Source of the DNA: Bdellovibrio sp. BCCA
Lineage (GTDB): Bacteria > Bdellovibrionota > Bdellovibrionia > Bdellovibrionales > Bdellovibrionaceae
NCBI RefSeq assembly: GCF_037996825.1
Contig: NZ_JBBNAC010000001.1
Span: forward strand, 3,100,001 to 3,164,000
Length of the DNA: 64,000 nucleotides
Reading direction: 5' to 3'
The position numbers were made by a program, and so were the translations under genes. Positions 17,228 through 25,240 of the stretch are shown here, one piece after another. Within the stretch, counting starts at the first letter, position 1; the number at the start of each line of letters is the position of its first letter. A model generated the notes under the pieces. It was not told the DNA's origin and searched no databases. It saw only the letters and a program-made list of their open reading frames with translations.

Positions 17228-17659
17228 ATTCTGAATCCCCCGCTCTGATCTCTGTGAGCGGAAATAAATTTATCGTCAAACTGTAGACTTCTTTTTTAGG
17301 ACCATCTTCTAAAAACTCCGCAAGCTTGCGACGTTCATGGTGAGACGTTGCACGGGTCGTTTTAACAACCACACGAGAAGAGGTGCGCTCCATGCTGCCA
17401 TCCTGCACACGGCTCAGAGAAATTCCCAAACGCTTGGCAATCCAATTCATATCAGGTTCAAAGTCGTCGGTGCGCATAAGATTTAAAATTGCCAAGTTTC
17501 CCAGCAACGCACATGCAATGCTATTCACCTGAACAAGCTCGTTCATTCTCCCGCCGAAATTCCCACCATGGCGGCAAAGGAACGCAAAGAGATCTGTGGA
17601 TTTTCTGTACGAAGTTCCGAGAATTTTACTTTTAAAAACTGCCCGACCATTTCAGCCAT
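17214..17659 (-). pseudogene. Eroded TIGR02147/DUF4423-type regulator in two small ORFs
   Basis: Two frames joined by an ATGA overlap at 17543-17546. The first (17543-17659, 38 residues) reads ENPQISLRSFAAMVGISAG, the N-terminal helix-turn-helix start of TIGR02147 proteins. The second (17214-17546, 110 residues) contains LGNLAILNLMRTDDFEPD and IAKRLGISLSRVQD, then jumps to the C-terminal end VYSLTINLFPLTE. Compared with the intact relative at 45941 (WEYFVILAVFKLENFE, YRVGVQLFPLSYD), about 60 residues in the middle and a long stretch before the C-terminus are missing. It is most likely a decayed gene, though two small coupled proteins cannot be excluded, since the first ATG has AGGGG upstream. 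Confidence 0.65.
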
Positions 17660-17775
17660 AAAAAACCCCTGGACTTTAGCCCTAACGTACTGACCTAAGA
17701 CTGTACGTCAACATGAATCCCCCTCAACATAAAATATTCCCTGACATTTGTCAGGACCCAAGGAGGGGTTTTTTT

Positions 17776-19014
17776 ATGAAAATCACCAAGCTTCTCGCTG
17801 TTGCGGGATTTCTGGCTTTAGGCTTCATGCCTATTCACAAGGCCTACACAGAAGACACGACACAATACTGGATGAAGATTCGCGCGGAGGATAAATTCCA
17901 AAGAACTCTGATCGCCAATACCGGTGTCTCTATTGAAACAACTCGCGAAGATTTCGTGGTCGGCATTGGAAGTCTTGAAGAAAAGAATAAGGTCGAAGCT
18001 TTGGGTCTTTTGGAAGTCAGCTTTCCTCTAACGGCAGAGATGGATTTCCCTTCTAAAGACGCCGCTTTTCATAACTATGCGGAGATGACCGACAAGCTTC
18101 GTTCTTTAACGAGCCAATACTCACAAATTGCGCAGATGTCTTCCATCGGAAAAACATATGAAGGACGCGATATCTGGGTTGTGCGTATTTCCGGAGATCT
18201 TGCTCATGCGGATTCTTTGCCTGCTGCGATCTTTATGGGTGGCCACCATGCTCGTGAACATCTTTCGATTGAACTTCCTCTTTATTATATTGAGTATCTT
18301 TTAACTGAATATGCGAAAGGAAATCCCCGCGTTCAGCGTCTTGTGAATGGCCGTGATATCCATATCATCCCTATGGTGAACGCAGACGGGGCTGAGTACG
18401 ATATCTCTACAGGCAGTTATAAATCGTGGAGAAAAAATCGCGCGAAAAACAATGACGGCACTTACGGTGTCGATCTAAATCGCAACTACGGCTACGGCTG
18501 GGGCGGCGGTGGCGCCAGCACAAGTCCTAACAGTGATACATTCCGTGGACCGAGTGCTTTCAGTGAGCCTGAAACTCAAGCAGTTAAAAAGTACATTGAG
18601 GATCACCAGAACATCACGATCCTGCTTTCATTCCACACGTTTTCTCAGTTGATCTTATACCCTTGGGGCCACGTTTACGACAGCATTGCCAACGCTCGTG
18701 ACAAACAAGTTCACGAAACAATGGCTAAAAAGATGGCCGAGTGGAATGGTTACACTCCAGAGCAATCTTCAGATCTTTACATTGCCAGCGGAGACACGAC
18801 AGATTGGTCTTACGGGGAGCATAAGATCATTTCCTTCACTTTCGAACTTGATCCCGCGAACAGTGGCTGGGGATCAGGCGGCTTCTATCCTGGCGCCCAG
18901 GTTATTCCTGAAGTTCAAAGAAAGAATTTAGAGCCTGTCCTTTATTTGATTGAGTACGCTGACAATCCTTATCGTGTTATCGACTCAGGTTCTGGACCTA
19001 TATTTAAACCCTAG
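17776..19014 (+). CDS. Secreted M14 zinc carboxypeptidase
   Basis: A 412-residue protein with signal peptide (MKITKLLAVAGFLALGFMP...), an N-terminal pro-region, then an M14 catalytic domain. Zinc ligands are in GGHHAREHLS (HxxE) and the later SFHTFSQL; substrate-binding residues appear in VDLNRNYG, and the catalytic glutamate in FTFELDP. It removes C-terminal residues from peptides outside the cytoplasm, probably in prey digestion. GGAGGGG lies at correct spacing for the ATG at 17776; upstream in-frame ATGs lack such a site. Confidence 0.93.
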   Translation: MKITKLLAVAGFLALGFMPIHKAYTEDTTQYWMKIRAEDKFQRTLIANTGVSIETTREDFVVGIGSLEEKNKVEALGLLEVSFPLTAEMDFPSKDAAFHNYAEMTDKLRSLTSQYSQIAQMSSIGKTYEGRDIWVVRISGDLAHADSLPAAIFMGGHHAREHLSIELPLYYIEYLLTEYAKGNPRVQRLVNGRDIHIIPMVNADGAEYDISTGSYKSWRKNRAKNNDGTYGVDLNRNYGYGWGGGGASTSPNSDTFRGPSAFSEPETQAVKKYIEDHQNITILLSFHTFSQLILYPWGHVYDSIANARDKQVHETMAKKMAEWNGYTPEQSSDLYIASGDTTDWSYGEHKIISFTFELDPANSGWGSGGFYPGAQVIPEVQRKNLEPVLYLIEYADNPYRVIDSGSGPIFKP

Positions 19015-19019
19015 TCCAC

Positions 19020-19046
19020 CTGGGGGGAGGATTTTTCCTCCCCCAG
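19020..19046 (+). terminator. Terminator hairpin after the carboxypeptidase
   Basis: CTGGGGGGAGG and CCTCCCCCAG form a strong GC-rich stem around ATTTTT. The following T-tract is weak (CTTATTTAAA), so it may act mainly as a transcript-stabilising hairpin. Confidence 0.55.
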
Positions 19047-19077
19047 CTTATTTAAACTTTGATCTTCTCACCAAACG

Positions 19078-19093
19078 TAGCACAACGGTGCTA
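19078..19093. promoter_or_regulatory. Palindrome ahead of the Crp/Fnr gene
   Basis: TAGCAC-AACG-GTGCTA is a perfect 6-bp inverted repeat 20 bases upstream of the ATG and abuts a TATATT box (19093-19098). It may be an operator; the protein that binds it is unknown. Confidence 0.4.
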
Positions 19094-19113
19094 TATTAAA
19101 AGGGGAGATCCAA

Positions 19114-19770
19114 ATGAAAGACAAACCCACCGACAACTGCCCTATTTGTTCTACTCAAGAAGAAAAAATCACAGAACAAATCATTCCTCTTTTACAGTTA
19201 AAAAAATTCCCTAAAGGCGCTTTGATCTTTGAACAAGAATATTCTTCTTCTGGTCTTTATCTGATTCGCAAGGGATCTGTGAAAATCTTCAAACTCTCCC
19301 CTGCCGGAAAAGAAATGTTGATTGAAATCCTAGGTCCGCAAAAAACGTTCGGTGAAGCGGGTCTTCTAGGACAAGATAAAAATACGGAAACCGCGATGAG
19401 CGCGGAAGAGTCCGAAGTATTTTTTATTCCTAAATCAGAACTGCAAAATGTTTTAAATAAAAATCCGCAGCTTTATCAATCCGTCGTTCAGGCCTTGATC
19501 AGATGGATGGACAAGCTTCACATGGTGATTGAAAACATCAGCTTATCTTCGGCGCGCGATCGTGTTTGGACTTATCTTTGCCGTCTTCAACAGGAACAGA
19601 ATCGTCCCATTATCCAACTCGGTGGGAAGAAACACGAGGTCGCTTTAATGCTGGGCCTGCGTCCTGAAACTTTCTCGCGCACATTGGCTGAGCTTGAAGC
19701 CGAAGGACTGATTAAAATGAATCACAAACAGATTCAATTCATCGACGCGACAGAAAAACACAACCTATAG
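19114..19770 (+). CDS. Crp/Fnr family transcriptional regulator
   Basis: A 218-residue regulator: cyclic-nucleotide-type beta-barrel (residues about 25-110, with LYLIRKGSVKIFKLS and KTFGEAGLLG), dimer helix and a C-terminal winged helix (HEVALMLGLRPETFSRTLAEL). The recognition helix keeps E-x-x-S-R, which in Fnr contacts TTGAT half-sites. The N-terminus has only CPIC, so it lacks the four-cysteine Fe-S arrangement of classical Fnr. It is directly upstream of nrdG-nrdD and may control them through the TGAT-N4-ATCA site at its own 3' end. The signal sensed cannot be read from the sequence. Confidence 0.88.
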   Translation: MKDKPTDNCPICSTQEEKITEQIIPLLQLKKFPKGALIFEQEYSSSGLYLIRKGSVKIFKLSPAGKEMLIEILGPQKTFGEAGLLGQDKNTETAMSAEESEVFFIPKSELQNVLNKNPQLYQSVVQALIRWMDKLHMVIENISLSSARDRVWTYLCRLQQEQNRPIIQLGGKKHEVALMLGLRPETFSRTLAELEAEGLIKMNHKQIQFIDATEKHNL

Positions 19771-19783
19771 TGATGCCGATCAT
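19770..19783. promoter_or_regulatory. FNR/DNR-type box upstream of nrdG
   Basis: GTGATGCCGATCAT has a perfect TGAT-N4-ATCA core and begins at the last base of the Crp/Fnr stop codon, 71 bases ahead of the nrdG ATG. It matches eight other sites in the window. Confidence 0.6.
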
Positions 19784-19830
19784 TCTTTCCTACAATATTT
19801 AGTGATCAATTCTGAAATAAAGCTACCGTC

Positions 19831-19855
19831 ATAGTTATCAAGGATTGATAACTAT
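19831..19855 (+). promoter_or_regulatory. Hairpin or operator covering the nrdG ribosome-binding site and start codon
   Basis: ATAGTTATCA and TGATAACTAT are a perfect 10-bp inverted repeat separated by AGGAT. The loop holds the Shine-Dalgarno core (AAGGA at 19840-19844) and the 3' arm includes the first two bases of the ATG at 19854. Confidence 0.65.
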
Positions 19856-20300
19856 GAACATCTATCGTTACGACATCGTCTTTCAGGAAGTTCCCAACCA
19901 TATCTCTTTGGCATTTTACGTCTGCGGATGTCCTCTACGATGTCCTGGTTGCCATTCTCCGGAACTTTGGACAGAGAAAACCGGTGTGCCACTGACCATG
20001 TCATTTTATCGAACTTTGCTTTTGCAATATCAAGGTAAGGCCGACTGCATCCTCTTCCTGGGTGGAGAATGGCATTCGCGTGAACTCGTTGAATTTTTAA
20101 AAGAAGCTCGCACTGCAGATTTCAAGACCGCTCTTTATACCGGTCTTGACGATGTAACGACAGAAATCAAATCCCATCTGACTTTCTTAAAAACAGGTCC
20201 TTGGCGCGCAAAGCTTGGTGGACTTTCTTCGCCCACCACCAATCAGGTCTTTCGAGATCTCACAACAAACACCGTTTTAAATCACTTATTTCAACCCTGA
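19854..20300 (+). CDS. nrdG: Anaerobic ribonucleotide reductase activating enzyme (radical SAM)
   Basis: A 148-residue protein from the ATG at 19854 with the radical-SAM cysteines in VCGCPLRCPGCHSPE (a Cx3CxxC set) and LFLGGEWH, the GGE motif. It uses SAM and a 4Fe-4S cluster to make the glycyl radical in NrdD, allowing dNTP synthesis without oxygen. It is followed by nrdD after 22 bases; the order nrdG-nrdD is the reverse of E. coli. Translation may be controlled by the hairpin over its start. Confidence 0.92.
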   Translation: MNIYRYDIVFQEVPNHISLAFYVCGCPLRCPGCHSPELWTEKTGVPLTMSFYRTLLLQYQGKADCILFLGGEWHSRELVEFLKEARTADFKTALYTGLDDVTTEIKSHLTFLKTGPWRAKLGGLSSPTTNQVFRDLTTNTVLNHLFQP

Positions 20301-20322
20301 ATTCAAACAAAGGAGCACACAC

Positions 20323-22227
20323 ATGATTCGTCTCAGCCCAGAGCAAATAAAAAATAAAATAGATTTTATCGAAGGTTATCTAAAAGCGCAGAATGCCGCA
20401 GAAGGTTCGCGCCTTGATGCCAATGCCAATGTCACTCATAAAAATATTGCGACTTTGGAGGCGGAAATAAATAAGGATATTAATATTCAGATCAATCGAG
20501 CTTTGGTTTCAAATAAGATTGCTGATTTATTTGGTTCTGACTTAGCGCGCGAATACATTCGTCAAATCGAGTCCCATGAAATCTATGTGCATGATGAAAC
20601 TTCTTTAAAACCTTATTGCGCTTCTATTTCAATGTACCCTCTCTTGCTAGAAGGATTGAAAGGTCTCGGCGGTGAATCCAAAGCCCCACAACATCTAGAA
20701 AGTTTTTGCGGGTGTTTCGTAAATTTAGTCTTTGCCGTTTCCGCGCAATTTGCCGGAGCCGTAGCAACAGTCGAGTGGCTCATGTATTTTGATCACTTTG
20801 CCCGCAAGGATTACGGTCCCGAGTATTTGAAAACTCACACGAAAATTATCAACAATCACTTGCAGCACGTTGTTTATGCTTTGAATCAGCCAGCAGCGGC
20901 CCGTGGCTACCAGTCTGTTTTTTGGAATATTTCAGCATATGACGAATATTATTTTAAATCACTCTTTGGCGACTTCGTATTTCCAGATGGCGAAGTTCCT
21001 TCTTGGGAACGCGTGAAGGCTTTGCAAGCTCACTTTATGCATTGGTTTAATGACGAAAGAAAGAAAGCTGTTTTGACCTTTCCCGTGGTGACGGCGGGAA
21101 TGCTGATTGAAAACGACGAACCTAAAGACAAAGAATTTGCGATGATGTGTGCAAGGGAACTTAGCGAAGGCAATAGCTTCTTTATGTATATGAGCGAATC
21201 CGCAGACAGTCTTGCTAGCTGTTGTCGTTTGCGCAATGAAATTTCAGACAATACATTTAGTTACTCGTTAGGTGCCGGGGGAGTCGCCACAGGGTCCATC
21301 AATGTCATCACCATTAATATGAATCGACTTGTGCAAAAAGGTCTTGATCTGAAAGATACGGTTCAGAAAGTGCAAAAGTATCAAGTCGCTTATCGCACTT
21401 TGATGCAGGAGTATCTCGAAGCGGGAATGCTCAGTGCGTATTCATCCGGATTTATCACCTTAGATAAACAGTTTCTCACTATCGGAATTAACGGCATGAC
21501 GGAAGCGGCAGAGTCGCAGGGTTTACGCGTGCAGAATAGCGCCGAGTACAAAGACTTTGTTCGCGAAAAGCTCAAAGTCATTTACGACGAAAATCGTAAA
21601 GCTCGCGAAACATATGGCTATATGTTCAATACCGAATTTGTTCCAGCTGAAAATCTGGGTGTTAAAAACGCCCAGTGGGACCGCAAAGAGGGACTTTTTG
21701 TTCCACGCGATTGCTACAATTCGTATTTTTATGTGGTTGAAGATATGAGTATCAACGCTCTTGATAAAATGGAATTGCACGGAAAAGAGATGATGCAATA
21801 TCTTGATGGCGGATCGGCTTTGCATTTGAACTTAGAAGAAAAATTAAGTGCGGAAGGATTTTACAAACTTTTGAAAGTCGCGGCTCGATCCGGTTGCAAC
21901 TACTGGTGCGTGAATGTGAAAATCACTATCTGTAATGAGTGTGACTTTATTGATAAGCGGACTTTGTATCGCTGCCCCGAATGTCACAGTGAAAATGTCG
22001 ATCATGCAACACGAGTGATCGGCTACTTAAAAAGAATTTCAGCCTTCAGTGCCGCCCGCCAAAAGGAAGCAGCACAGAGGTACTACCATACTAAGGATTC
22101 TTCACTCGCAAAATCTTCGGCAAGAAAAGATAGCCCCACACCAAAAGCCCCAACGTCCATGTATAAGCCGCATACAAAAGATGGGATTGATAGATATGCG
22201 GAGCAAAACCCGCCGACAAGCGTGTGA
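20323..22227 (+). CDS. nrdD: Anaerobic (class III) ribonucleoside-triphosphate reductase, no ATP-cone
   Basis: A 634-residue glycyl-radical enzyme. The catalytic cysteine region is LASCCRLRNE, the zinc site is ICNECDFIDK...RCPECHSENV, and the radical glycine is in ATRVIGYLKRISAF. It reduces NTPs to dNTPs under anoxia. It is shorter than the about 710-residue E. coli type and starts directly with the catalytic domain, with no N-terminal ATP-cone, so dATP control is probably missing. The last about 45 residues (after RYYH) form a low-complexity tail encoded antisense to the end of nnrS, giving a 137-base convergent overlap. AAAGGAG precedes the ATG. Confidence 0.93.
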   Translation: MIRLSPEQIKNKIDFIEGYLKAQNAAEGSRLDANANVTHKNIATLEAEINKDINIQINRALVSNKIADLFGSDLAREYIRQIESHEIYVHDETSLKPYCASISMYPLLLEGLKGLGGESKAPQHLESFCGCFVNLVFAVSAQFAGAVATVEWLMYFDHFARKDYGPEYLKTHTKIINNHLQHVVYALNQPAAARGYQSVFWNISAYDEYYFKSLFGDFVFPDGEVPSWERVKALQAHFMHWFNDERKKAVLTFPVVTAGMLIENDEPKDKEFAMMCARELSEGNSFFMYMSESADSLASCCRLRNEISDNTFSYSLGAGGVATGSINVITINMNRLVQKGLDLKDTVQKVQKYQVAYRTLMQEYLEAGMLSAYSSGFITLDKQFLTIGINGMTEAAESQGLRVQNSAEYKDFVREKLKVIYDENRKARETYGYMFNTEFVPAENLGVKNAQWDRKEGLFVPRDCYNSYFYVVEDMSINALDKMELHGKEMMQYLDGGSALHLNLEEKLSAEGFYKLLKVAARSGCNYWCVNVKITICNECDFIDKRTLYRCPECHSENVDHATRVIGYLKRISAFSAARQKEAAQRYYHTKDSSLAKSSARKDSPTPKAPTSMYKPHTKDGIDRYAEQNPPTSV

Positions 22228-23227
22228 GTCCCGCGAATGCAATCAACAGAGCTCCAAGGAAAAGACCCTTGGAGTTCTGCTCCAACTGCAGACCGTGATG
22301 GCCGTGAGATAAGCTGACTCGAACCGCCACCATGAATGTCATCAGTGCAAGACCCGAGACGTACACAACGTGAAGCAAGTGAATACGATAGTCAGGGAAA
22401 AAGGCAATTCCCCACTGCGCCACAACGATGAACCACGCTGAACCCCAAAGCCACCAACTTTGGAAAGCACGGCGTTTAGGAAACTTATAAATCTTCCAGA
22501 AAAAGAATGCGATAAAAGTAATAACGCCTGCTCGCAAAAACTGCGCAATAACGTTCATACCCGTGACTTCCAGAACATAACTACCCAGAAATAATACCGC
22601 CAAGGAAACAAATAGTTTAATCCGCGGGGCCACTTTCTTTTGCTCGGTAGGTAGCGGCGCCCACCCCAACAAAGCCGGAATCAAACGACTTCCTACTCCT
22701 AAGACAAGGCATAATACGTAAGCTTGAAGAGACAACAAACGAGCAAATGTATAAAAATCGCTGTGAATATTTATAACTTCGCCCAACATCAAGATAACAC
22801 TTCCAAGAAGACCGGCGCCTAATCCGAACCCGACGAACAAAAAGGAATCCGGAGGATTGCTTTTACGTGCAAAAAAACGGCGGGCCATATACGAAATTAA
22901 AAAAACAAAAACCGCAACCACGGCTGTATAAAAATAAAATTTACTGCGCGGCAGGAGGCTTAAAAACAAAGTACTGATCAAGGCCAGTGAAATTCTTTGA
23001 TCCCATTTTGTCGGACCAAAACTAGCCGTGAACTTAGGGGCCGCAGTCATTAAAAATCCGCAGACGAAACAAAGAAAAAAACCTCCAGTCATAATTTCCG
23101 GATGACGAAGTCCCGGGTACGAAACCATATTCCACGGAAAAAGAATCCACAAAAAAACTCCCCATACTCCAAAAGCCCAGCCCGCAGGGAAAAAGTATCT
23201 ATAGCCGTCTATCTGAGTTGTATTCAT
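22091..23227 (-). CDS. nnrS: NnrS family haem-copper membrane protein
   Basis: A 378-residue integral membrane protein with about twelve hydrophobic segments. The start region (YRYFFPAGWAFGVWGVFLW) and the GWAPLPTEQK and HLLHVVYVSGLALMTF blocks match NnrS, a haem/Cu-containing protein linked to relief of nitric oxide stress in denitrifiers. The ATG at 23227 with GAGGT upstream is chosen over an earlier in-frame start. A perfect TTGAT-N4-ATCAA box lies 59 bases upstream. It overlaps the 3' end of nrdD on the other strand. Confidence 0.9.
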   Translation of the reverse strand: MNTTQIDGYRYFFPAGWAFGVWGVFLWILFPWNMVSYPGLRHPEIMTGGFFLCFVCGFLMTAAPKFTASFGPTKWDQRISLALISTLFLSLLPRSKFYFYTAVVAVFVFLISYMARRFFARKSNPPDSFLFVGFGLGAGLLGSVILMLGEVINIHSDFYTFARLLSLQAYVLCLVLGVGSRLIPALLGWAPLPTEQKKVAPRIKLFVSLAVLFLGSYVLEVTGMNVIAQFLRAGVITFIAFFFWKIYKFPKRRAFQSWWLWGSAWFIVVAQWGIAFFPDYRIHLLHVVYVSGLALMTFMVAVRVSLSHGHHGLQLEQNSKGLFLGALLIAFAGLTRLSAGFAPHIYQSHLLYAAYTWTLGLLVWGYLFLPKILRVKNP

Positions 23228-23285
23228 AATGACCTCGCATCTATTCGTCCTTTTACAACATAGCAGGCTCCTTCCTAGTTCGTCT

Positions 23286-23299
23286 TTGATCAAGATCAA
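23286..23299. promoter_or_regulatory. FNR/DNR box of nnrS
   Basis: TTGATCAAGATCAA is a perfect TTGAT-N4-ATCAA palindrome, 59 bases upstream of the nnrS ATG on the minus strand. Confidence 0.85.
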
Positions 23300-23401
23300 G
23301 AAATAAAAACTCCTCCACCTCCCTGGCGGATTTTAGGATGCCTCCCTTGCACTCTGACAAGCGTCCCCTTAAAACTACCTGCCTATTAATGGAGGCCAAC
23401 C

Positions 23402-24661
23402 ATGACTCCCGAGTTGCTAATGCCCGCGGGTTCGCTTGAAAAATTAAAATACGCCTTTCACTATGGCGCTGATGCCGTTTACGTGGGCGTACCTTTATTC
23501 AGTCTGCGCGCTCGAGAAAACGAGATGACGTTCGAAGACCTTCAGCGCGGCATCCAGTTTGCCCGCGAAAATGGGAAACAAATTTATGTCACGGCCAATA
23601 TTTTCGCGAGAAATTTGAAACTGAAATCATTTCGAGAGAATTTTAAAAAATGGGTCGACCTAAAACCCGATGCTTTTATTATGAGCGATCCGGGACTTAT
23701 GATGATTGCCAAGGAAACAGATCCCAACGTCAATATTCATTTGAGCGTTCAAGCCAACTGTATGAATTGGCAAAGTGTGAAGTTCTGGCAGCAACAAGGA
23801 GCCTCACGAATCATTCTTAGCCGCGAACTCCGTCTTGAAGAGATCAAAGAAATCCATGAACGAGTTCCTGATATTGAACTGGAAGCATTCGTACACGGTT
23901 CTATTTGTATCGCCTACTCAGGCCGCTGTTTGCTTTCTCATTACATGAGTTACCGTGATGCCAATCAGGGCGTATGCGACAACAGTTGCCGCTACGGCTA
24001 CAATATCCATAAAGCGGAAACAAGTAAAGAAGACGAATATTACCTCGAAGATCTGCGCAACAAAGGACAGTTTTATCAAATTGATGAAGACGAAAATGGC
24101 ACCTACATTATGAACGCCAAGGATCTTTGTGTGATCGAACATCTTCGCGAACTGCGTGATGCGGGCATCTGCTCCTTCAAAGTGGAAGGGCGAACTAAAT
24201 CTCTTTATTATGCTTCGATGGTTGCAAAAATTTATCGTCAGGCCATTGACGACATGGCCGCCGGAAAGGACTTCGACCGGAATCTTTTGCTCGAACTTTC
24301 AAAAATTCCCAATCGCGGTTATCACAAAGGATTTGTCACCGGCAATCTAAGTCATCACTCTCAGGAATACCGTCATTCAACGTCACGTCACTACACGCAA
24401 AGATTTGCCGGGATTGTTCTTGGTAAATCTGAAAATTCAAATTTTCTAAAAGTTGAAACCCGACACCGGTTGCGCACCGGTGATGAAGTGGAAGTTATTT
24501 CTCCTTTAAAAACACAGAAAGCCGTGGTCGGAAAAATTCTAAATGCGAATAAAGAACTTGTTCCACAGGCCGGTGGAGGCGGATTGGTCTTTCATCTGGA
24601 ACTTCCTGTGGAAGCTGCCCCGAATTCTTTAGTCAGTCTAATTGAGCACTCAGGGGGATGA
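23402..24661 (+). CDS. trhP: Peptidase U32 family tRNA hydroxylation protein (TrhP/YegQ type)
   Basis: A 419-residue U32-family protein. It has the family start ELLMPAGSLEKLKYAFHYGADAVYVG and the signature block EAFVHGSICIAYSGRCLLS followed by GVCDNSCRYGY with the conserved cysteines. Overall length and motifs fit YegQ/TrhP, which with prephenate-derived chemistry hydroxylates U34 in tRNAs to ho5U. The older label is U32 peptidase. GGAGG precedes the ATG. It is not obviously connected to the surrounding denitrification genes; it simply sits between nnrS and pseudoazurin. Confidence 0.85.
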   Translation: MTPELLMPAGSLEKLKYAFHYGADAVYVGVPLFSLRARENEMTFEDLQRGIQFARENGKQIYVTANIFARNLKLKSFRENFKKWVDLKPDAFIMSDPGLMMIAKETDPNVNIHLSVQANCMNWQSVKFWQQQGASRIILSRELRLEEIKEIHERVPDIELEAFVHGSICIAYSGRCLLSHYMSYRDANQGVCDNSCRYGYNIHKAETSKEDEYYLEDLRNKGQFYQIDEDENGTYIMNAKDLCVIEHLRELRDAGICSFKVEGRTKSLYYASMVAKIYRQAIDDMAAGKDFDRNLLLELSKIPNRGYHKGFVTGNLSHHSQEYRHSTSRHYTQRFAGIVLGKSENSNFLKVETRHRLRTGDEVEVISPLKTQKAVVGKILNANKELVPQAGGGGLVFHLELPVEAAPNSLVSLIEHSGG

Positions 24662-24664
24662 GGC

Positions 24665-24701
24665 AATCCCACCTGAGCGCCTCCCGCACGGGATTTTATT
24701 T
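24665..24701 (+). terminator. Possible terminator between trhP and pseudoazurin
   Basis: AATCCC and GGGATT can pair across a 19-base loop, followed by TTATTTT. It is modest in strength and lies between convergent genes. Confidence 0.4.
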
Positions 24702-25136
24702 TGCCTGCGCAAGATACTTATCAAGACGATCTTTGTTCATTGCAAACTGCTTAGACATTTCTTGGGCTTTCGTTTTTACTTTGTCTAAGTTTTTCGGACT
24801 GCCAACTTGAACGACACCGACCATAGCCATCGGAAGATGGGCTTTACATTCATATAAGTAAAGGCCTTCTTCTTTCATTTGCACCGTGAACGGTTTTCCC
24901 GAAGGACTGCTCCATGGCTTGATTCCTTGCGGAGTTTCAACAGACGAAACATCGTGACCCACATCAGTTGGTATAAACTTAATGCTGTCCCCTTTATTAA
25001 CTTTCAAATAGCCCGGCTCAAAAACCATGATGCCGTCTTTACCGTTATTAAGCATTTTAACTTCGTGAACGGCTGCGGATGCCCAAGATCCGGAAAATAA
25101 AATTGCTGCTAATACTACTTTTTTTAATTCAGTCAT
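24696..25136 (-). CDS. Pseudoazurin-like blue copper protein
   Basis: A 146-residue cupredoxin with signal peptide (MTELKKVVLAAILFSGSWASA). Type 1 copper ligands are visible: His in DVGHDVSS, Cys and His in LYECKAHLPM and Met in AMVGVVQVG, and the C-terminal helical extension is that of pseudoazurins. It carries electrons in the periplasm, most likely to NirK encoded 11 kb away. AAGGAG precedes the ATG at 25136. A TGAC-N4-GTCA palindrome like the one ahead of nirK lies 84 bases upstream. Confidence 0.9.
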   Translation of the reverse strand: MTELKKVVLAAILFSGSWASAAVHEVKMLNNGKDGIMVFEPGYLKVNKGDSIKFIPTDVGHDVSSVETPQGIKPWSSPSGKPFTVQMKEEGLYLYECKAHLPMAMVGVVQVGSPKNLDKVKTKAQEMSKQFAMNKDRLDKYLAQAK

Positions 25137-25219
25137 AAATGACTCCTTATATCTGCATGTCATGCGACTCATGATCTCTGCTTTGTTAAATAAATTATCA
25201 ACGAATCATTTCTTAGAAT

Positions 25220-25233
25220 ATGACGTCTGTCAT
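25220..25233. promoter_or_regulatory. Variant FNR-type palindrome upstream of pseudoazurin
   Basis: ATGACGTCTGTCAT is a perfect ATGAC-N4-GTCAT inverted repeat, 84 bases upstream of the pseudoazurin ATG. It shares the TGAC-N4-GTCA core with the site ahead of nirK. Confidence 0.55.
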
Positions 25234-25240
25234 GAATGAC

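Noticed and set aside
19796-19809. TATTTAGTGATCAA as a further FNR box before nrdG
   Set aside because: Only the right half-site matches; the left half has three mismatches, and a better site lies at 19770.
20323-22227. Classical ATP-cone at the NrdD N-terminus
   Set aside because: The sequence starts directly with the catalytic fold; no ATP-cone motif is visible.
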